From positions 1-15,527 of the forward strand of contig CAZXBB010000279.1 of the NCBI GenBank assembly GCA_964638815.1: DNA of 15,527 bases, written 5' to 3'. The position numbers and the translations under genes are program-made. Of this stretch, positions 12,868 through 15,527 are shown in pieces. Under the pieces are notes generated by a model. It saw nothing but the letters and a program-made list of their open reading frames with translations, did not search any database and had not been told where the DNA came from. Every line of letters begins with the position of its first letter. The stretch's first letter is position 1. The stretch is from CAZXBB01 sp964638815 (GTDB taxonomy: Bacteria; Planctomycetota; Phycisphaerae; Phycisphaerales; SM1A02).

Positions 12868-14319
12868 ATGCCGAAGACCGCCCTGCTTATTGGACCCGCG
12901 AGCACTCTCGAGCGGCTCGAGCGTCAGCTCGACCTGCTGCCCGACCGGCCGGTCTCGATCGGTTGGGTGCTGACCGGCGCCGGGTGCGCGGCGGACGCCC
13001 GCGGCCCGGTCCTCGGCCGCGAGCACGAACTCGAGACGATCGTCGCCCGCCGCCGCCCGAACCTCGCGCTCATCAGCCTGCCCGCCGTGATGCACGAGCA
13101 GATCACGCGTCTGCGCACGCGTCTGCGTCGGCTCGGCGTGCCGGACCGCTTCATGCCCACGCTCGAGGACCAGATCGACGGACGCGGCCCGAGGGCCTGG
13201 CTGGACGTCGACCACGCGGCCCTCCTCGACCGCCCGCGCCGCACGGTTGACGAAACCTCGGTCCGCGGCGTGATCGAGGGTCGGCGCGTCCTCATCACGG
13301 GCGCCGGCGGGTCGATCGGCGGTGAGCTGGCACGCATCGTCGCCCGCTTCGCGCCTTCGCAGCTGCTGCTCATGGACCGCGCCGAGAACGCGCTCTTCGA
13401 AATCGACCGGCAGATCGCCCGCCGCGCGCCCGGCGTCGCGCGCCGCGCGCTGCTGCACGACGTGTGCGAGGTGCGGGCGACGCTCGAGGAGTTCCGTGCA
13501 CTGCAACCGGAGATCGTCTTCCACGCCGCCGCGCACAAGCACGTGCCGATGATGGAGAATCACCCGGCGGCGGCCGTCGACAACAACCTCTTCGGCACGA
13601 GATCCGTCGCCGACGCCGCCGCGGCCGTCGGCACCGGGCGGTTCGTGATGATCTCGACCGACAAAGCCGTCAACCCCACGTCGATCATGGGCGCGACGAA
13701 GCGCATGGCCGAGCTCTACGTGCAGGACATCAACCGTCGCAGTGCGACGGCGTTCTCGATGGTGCGCTTCGGCAACGTGCTCGGCTCGGCGGGCAGCGTG
13801 CTCGAAACATGGTCGCGCCAGATCGCCGACGGCGGGCCGATGACGATCACCGACCCCGCGATGACGCGCTACTTCATGACGATCCCCGAGGCGGCCGCGC
13901 TCGTGATCGAGTCCGCGGCCCTCGTCGATCCGACGACGCCCAACGGCGAAGTCTTCCTCCTGGACATGGGCGCGCCGGTGCGGATCGTGGACATGGCGGA
14001 GCGCTTCATCCGCATGCACGGTCTCGAGCCGCTCCACCCGGGTCACGCCGGCGCCGGGTGCGCCGGGACCATGCAGATCGTGTTCACCGGCGCGCGGCCG
14101 GGCGAGAAGCTGCACGAGGAGCTGGCGTTCGACAGCGAGTGCATGCAGCCGACCCGGCACCCGGACATCAACATCTGGGTGCTGCCGGCGCCGGAGCCGG
14201 ACTTCGTCCGCGACCTCGTGACGACGCTCTCGCCGGAGTGCCGGGAAACCGACGCGGGGCGGCTGGCGGCGACGATCAGGACCCTGTTGCCGGAGATGGC
14301 GGAGGCGATCGCGGCCTGA
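12868..14319 (+). CDS. CapD/FlaA1-like nucleotide-sugar 4,6-dehydratase/epimerase, soluble form
   Basis: 483 residues. Residues about 3-105 resemble the Rossmann-like domain found before the catalytic part in CapD/PglF/WbpM proteins (VLGREHELETIVARRRPNLALISLP). Residues about 138-420 are the extended short-chain dehydrogenase domain: nucleotide site GAGGSIGGE (145-153), then STDKA with S263 and K266, then M274 and K278 in IMGATKR. Met instead of Tyr at the catalytic position is normal for this family. ARPGEKLHEEL is another family mark. The usual four N-terminal membrane helices are absent (full proteins have about 600-650 residues), so it should be cytosolic. The probable substrate is a UDP-N-acetylhexosamine for capsule, O-antigen or glycan synthesis. 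Start: ATG at 12868 with GGAG seven bases upstream. It follows popT by 65 bp, probably in one operon. Confidence 0.9.
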   Translation: MPKTALLIGPASTLERLERQLDLLPDRPVSIGWVLTGAGCAADARGPVLGREHELETIVARRRPNLALISLPAVMHEQITRLRTRLRRLGVPDRFMPTLEDQIDGRGPRAWLDVDHAALLDRPRRTVDETSVRGVIEGRRVLITGAGGSIGGELARIVARFAPSQLLLMDRAENALFEIDRQIARRAPGVARRALLHDVCEVRATLEEFRALQPEIVFHAAAHKHVPMMENHPAAAVDNNLFGTRSVADAAAAVGTGRFVMISTDKAVNPTSIMGATKRMAELYVQDINRRSATAFSMVRFGNVLGSAGSVLETWSRQIADGGPMTITDPAMTRYFMTIPEAAALVIESAALVDPTTPNGEVFLLDMGAPVRIVDMAERFIRMHGLEPLHPGHAGAGCAGTMQIVFTGARPGEKLHEELAFDSECMQPTRHPDINIWVLPAPEPDFVRDLVTTLSPECRETDAGRLAATIRTLLPEMAEAIAA

Positions 14320-14338
14320 GAGCCACCGCGGAGATGAC

Positions 14339-14372
14339 GCGGGCGATCCCGCGGGAGTCGCTGGGAAGCGAC
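14339..14372 (+). other. two adjacent hairpins after the CapD-like gene
   Basis: Hairpin one: GCGGG (14339-14343), loop CGAT, CCCGC (14348-14352). Hairpin two: GTCGCT (14357-14362), loop GGGA, AGCGAC (14367-14372); the loop fits the stable GNRA class. They begin 20 bases after the stop. No T-run follows, so they may protect the 3' end or belong to a structured RNA. Confidence 0.45.
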
Positions 14373-14440
14373 CGGGAATCGCCGGCAAAGCACAGGCGAG
14401 CTCCAAGTGAAGCTTTGGAATCGGTTTAGACGATACTGAC

Positions 14441-14488
14441 CGGGCGGTGGAGGCAGCTTCTGCACGCGCCCGCGGGGCGGATTTGCCC
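14441..14488 (+). other. compound stem-loop, possible structured RNA
   Basis: The outer stem is CGGGCG (14441-14446) with CGCCCG (14467-14472). Inside it, after a small internal loop, is GCAG-CTT-CTGC. A second short hairpin, GGGC (14475-14478) with GCCC (14485-14488), follows at once. Such stacked hairpins outside a gene suggest RNA structure, but GC-rich DNA makes some by chance. Confidence 0.4.
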
Positions 14489-14513
14489 AAGGTGGCCCGA
14501 GTGACGATGATGT

Positions 14514-14536
14514 GAGCCAGCAGGATGCTCCCTTTT
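14514..14536 (+). terminator. weak intrinsic-terminator-like site
   Basis: GAGC (14514-14517) pairs with GCTC (14527-14530), and CC plus four T follow at 14533-14536. The stem is short, so activity is uncertain, but it is the only hairpin-plus-T site in this gap and lies just after the stem-loops at 14441-14488. Confidence 0.3.
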
Positions 14537-14629
14537 CGGCGGCGGGTGGATGGCCTGGCCGCTTCGATCGGATGGCGATTGGCAGGAAGCAGCCCCCCAT
14601 GTCGAGAATCCCGGTCTCCTCCTCCCGGC

Positions 14630-14644
14630 CCGTTCCCGGAACGG
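14630..14644. promoter_or_regulatory. perfect 15-bp palindrome upstream of the last two genes
   Basis: CCGTTCCCGGAACGG is a perfect inverted repeat of 7-bp arms around one central base. It ends 18 bases before the ATG at 14663. A TTGGCA hexamer (five of six to the -35 consensus) lies at 14579-14584 with a weak GAGAAT at 14604-14609, so the palindrome would fall just downstream of the transcription start, where a repressor site is common. It may also form a hairpin in the leader. Confidence 0.4.
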
Positions 14645-14662
14645 CTGCGATGACCCTCCACG

Positions 14663-15034
14663 ATGGCAACTGAACGATATCTGAACACGGCGCAGGCTAC
14701 GCTCGCGGCCGAGGGGCGAGTCCAGGCCAGCGTGCTCCTTCACACGCTGATGAACGACCGGCGTCTCGTCGAGGCGCGGTGGGCCGCCACGGGCCGGCCC
14801 GATCCGCTCAAGCGTCTCACGGGACGCAGCTCGCTGGACCGGGCTATCGTGTCGACAAAGGAGATCATCACGCGCATGGACGATCTGCTCGCCGAGCTGC
14901 ACGAGGCATCTGCCGACAACGGAACCGCCGCCATGGACTTGCCCGGTAGCGCGCTGGTCGGCGCGGCGATGAACGGTGGCGCGCGAAACGGCGCATCGCA
15001 CACCGCGACCGCGCAGCTCGACGCCCGGCCATGA
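14663..15034 (+). CDS. hypothetical small helical protein
   Basis: 123 residues, with no family I recognise. Residues about 1-82 look like two or three amphipathic helices rich in Ala, Leu, Arg and Glu (TLAAEGRVQASVLLHTLMND, then STKEIITRMDDLLAELHEA). The last 40 residues are low-complexity, rich in Ala, Gly, Asn and Thr. There is no signal peptide or membrane segment, so it is probably cytosolic. An in-frame stop at 14651 fixes the start at ATG 14663, although no clear ribosome binding site precedes it. A seven-codon frame starting at ATG 14649 overlaps this start and might couple translation. Its stop overlaps the next ATG by 4 bp, so the two products probably act together. Third codon positions are GC-rich, as in neighbouring genes. 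Confidence 0.7.
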   Translation: MATERYLNTAQATLAAEGRVQASVLLHTLMNDRRLVEARWAATGRPDPLKRLTGRSSLDRAIVSTKEIITRMDDLLAELHEASADNGTAAMDLPGSALVGAAMNGGARNGASHTATAQLDARP

Positions 15035-15477
15035 GCAAGTCCGCAAGCCGATCGGGCGGTCAGAAGCGCGGCAGGAAGTTGTCGCGCGCAGTCGTGAAGC
15101 GACAGGCGAACGACGGGGCGATCTATCTCGGCCTCGTGATCATCGGCGTCGCGATCACGCTGCTGGGGCTCCTGCTCTCCGCCGGCGAAGGCTCCATGGC
15201 GGGCTGGTTCGCCATGGCGTACATCGTGCTCGTCGCGTGGCTGACCAACGCCGCCGCGATCGCCGTCTACCGCGGCCGGTCGTTGCCCCCGTGGCGCCAG
15301 GCGCTGGCCCGTCTCCCGCTCCGCTTCGCCGGCTACGGCACGAAGGGCGGCAAGCCAGTGGAGGCCGCGCACGACCAGCCGGCCGCGAAGACCGTGATCA
15401 TCGCAAGCCTGGTGATCACCGTCGTCCTGCTCGTTGTGCTCGCGCTCTTCATTGTGCCGGAGATCCGCGGCGGCTAG
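15031..15477 (+). CDS. hypothetical membrane protein with three helices
   Basis: 148 residues, with no family I recognise. A basic N-terminal stretch of about 26 residues (Lys/Arg-rich) is followed by a membrane helix at about 31-51, a second at about 56-79 and a third at about 120-144. A basic loop between helices two and three (RGRSLPPWRQALARLPLRF) suggests, by the positive-inside rule, that the N-terminus and this loop face the cytoplasm. The start ATG overlaps the stop of the preceding gene (ATGA), which supports translational coupling. It could anchor the preceding small protein. The last 50 bases of the window (15478-15527) show nothing I can name. Confidence 0.75.
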   Translation: MSKSASRSGGQKRGRKLSRAVVKRQANDGAIYLGLVIIGVAITLLGLLLSAGEGSMAGWFAMAYIVLVAWLTNAAAIAVYRGRSLPPWRQALARLPLRFAGYGTKGGKPVEAAHDQPAAKTVIIASLVITVVLLVVLALFIVPEIRGG

Positions 15478-15527
15478 TCGCCCGTTGCCTTGCCGGGCCA
15501 GGGTGCAGCATCGCAGTTCCGGTGTGC

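Larger units (their letters stand above)
14320..14662 (+). other. 343-bp gene-free stretch with several hairpins
   Basis: I found no protein-coding frame here with a start, ribosome binding site and sensible composition. It has a lower GC content than its neighbours around 14405-14440. It holds at least four hairpins, a weak terminator-like site and a 15-bp palindrome, listed separately. It could contain a small RNA or the structured leader of the downstream gene pair. No known riboswitch or tRNA pattern was recognised. Confidence 0.5.

Noticed and set aside
14441..14472. tRNA or known riboswitch
   Set aside because: The stem-loop has no acceptor, anticodon or T-arm arrangement, and I recognise no conserved riboswitch core.
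12631..14688. A 685-codon - strand frame opposite the CapD-like gene
   Set aside because: It has the Arg/His/Asp/Val-rich makeup of an antisense shadow and contains no recognisable motif; the + strand gene explains the region.

Overview
The window is GC-rich and nearly fully coding, with mostly G or C at third codon positions. The genes point to an aerobic Gram-negative-type bacterium with an outer membrane: a haem-copper oxidase subunit III, a TonB-dependent receptor, a lipoprotein superoxide dismutase and a periplasmic YfiR-like protein. The style of the oxidase subunit and the mix of housekeeping genes with unknown small membrane genes suggest the Planctomycetota or a related PVC lineage. 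That placement is an inference; no rRNA or other phylogenetic marker is present.

Layout. 1-273: non-coding, perhaps holding the tail of a decayed gene. 274-1287 (-): cytochrome c oxidase subunit III with an unusual His-rich N-terminus and a long repetitive Pro/Ala/Asp/Glu loop. 1288-1470: a divergent promoter region with a strong palindrome. 1471-6970 (+): a tightly packed four-gene set of cupin, TonB-dependent receptor, YfiR/DUF4154 periplasmic protein and a CHASE8-like hybrid histidine kinase with receiver and HPt domains. 7169-8248 (+): moaA, preceded by a 13-14 bp tandem repeat. 8307-11447 (-): galE, a group II PLP decarboxylase and a lipoprotein Cu/Zn superoxide dismutase. 11478-11715: a 238-bp palindromic element with 29-bp terminal inverted repeats, resembling a MITE, in the divergent gap between galE and popT. 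11726-14319 (+): DUF368/PopT undecaprenyl-phosphate translocase, then a soluble CapD/FlaA1-like nucleotide-sugar dehydratase or epimerase. 14320-14662: a gene-free stretch with several hairpins and a perfect palindrome. 14663-15477 (+): two overlapping unknown genes, the second a three-helix membrane protein.

How the genes may work together. The most interesting unit is 1924-6970. Its topology of outer-membrane protein, periplasmic YfiR and inner-membrane sensor resembles the Pseudomonas YfiB-YfiR-YfiN system. Here a TonB-dependent receptor takes the place of the YfiB lipoprotein, and a histidine kinase phosphorelay takes the place of the diguanylate cyclase. The galE, popT and CapD-like genes all fit envelope polysaccharide synthesis: sugar nucleotides plus recycling of the lipid carrier. 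The decarboxylase and SodC share a likely operon with galE without an obvious biochemical link.
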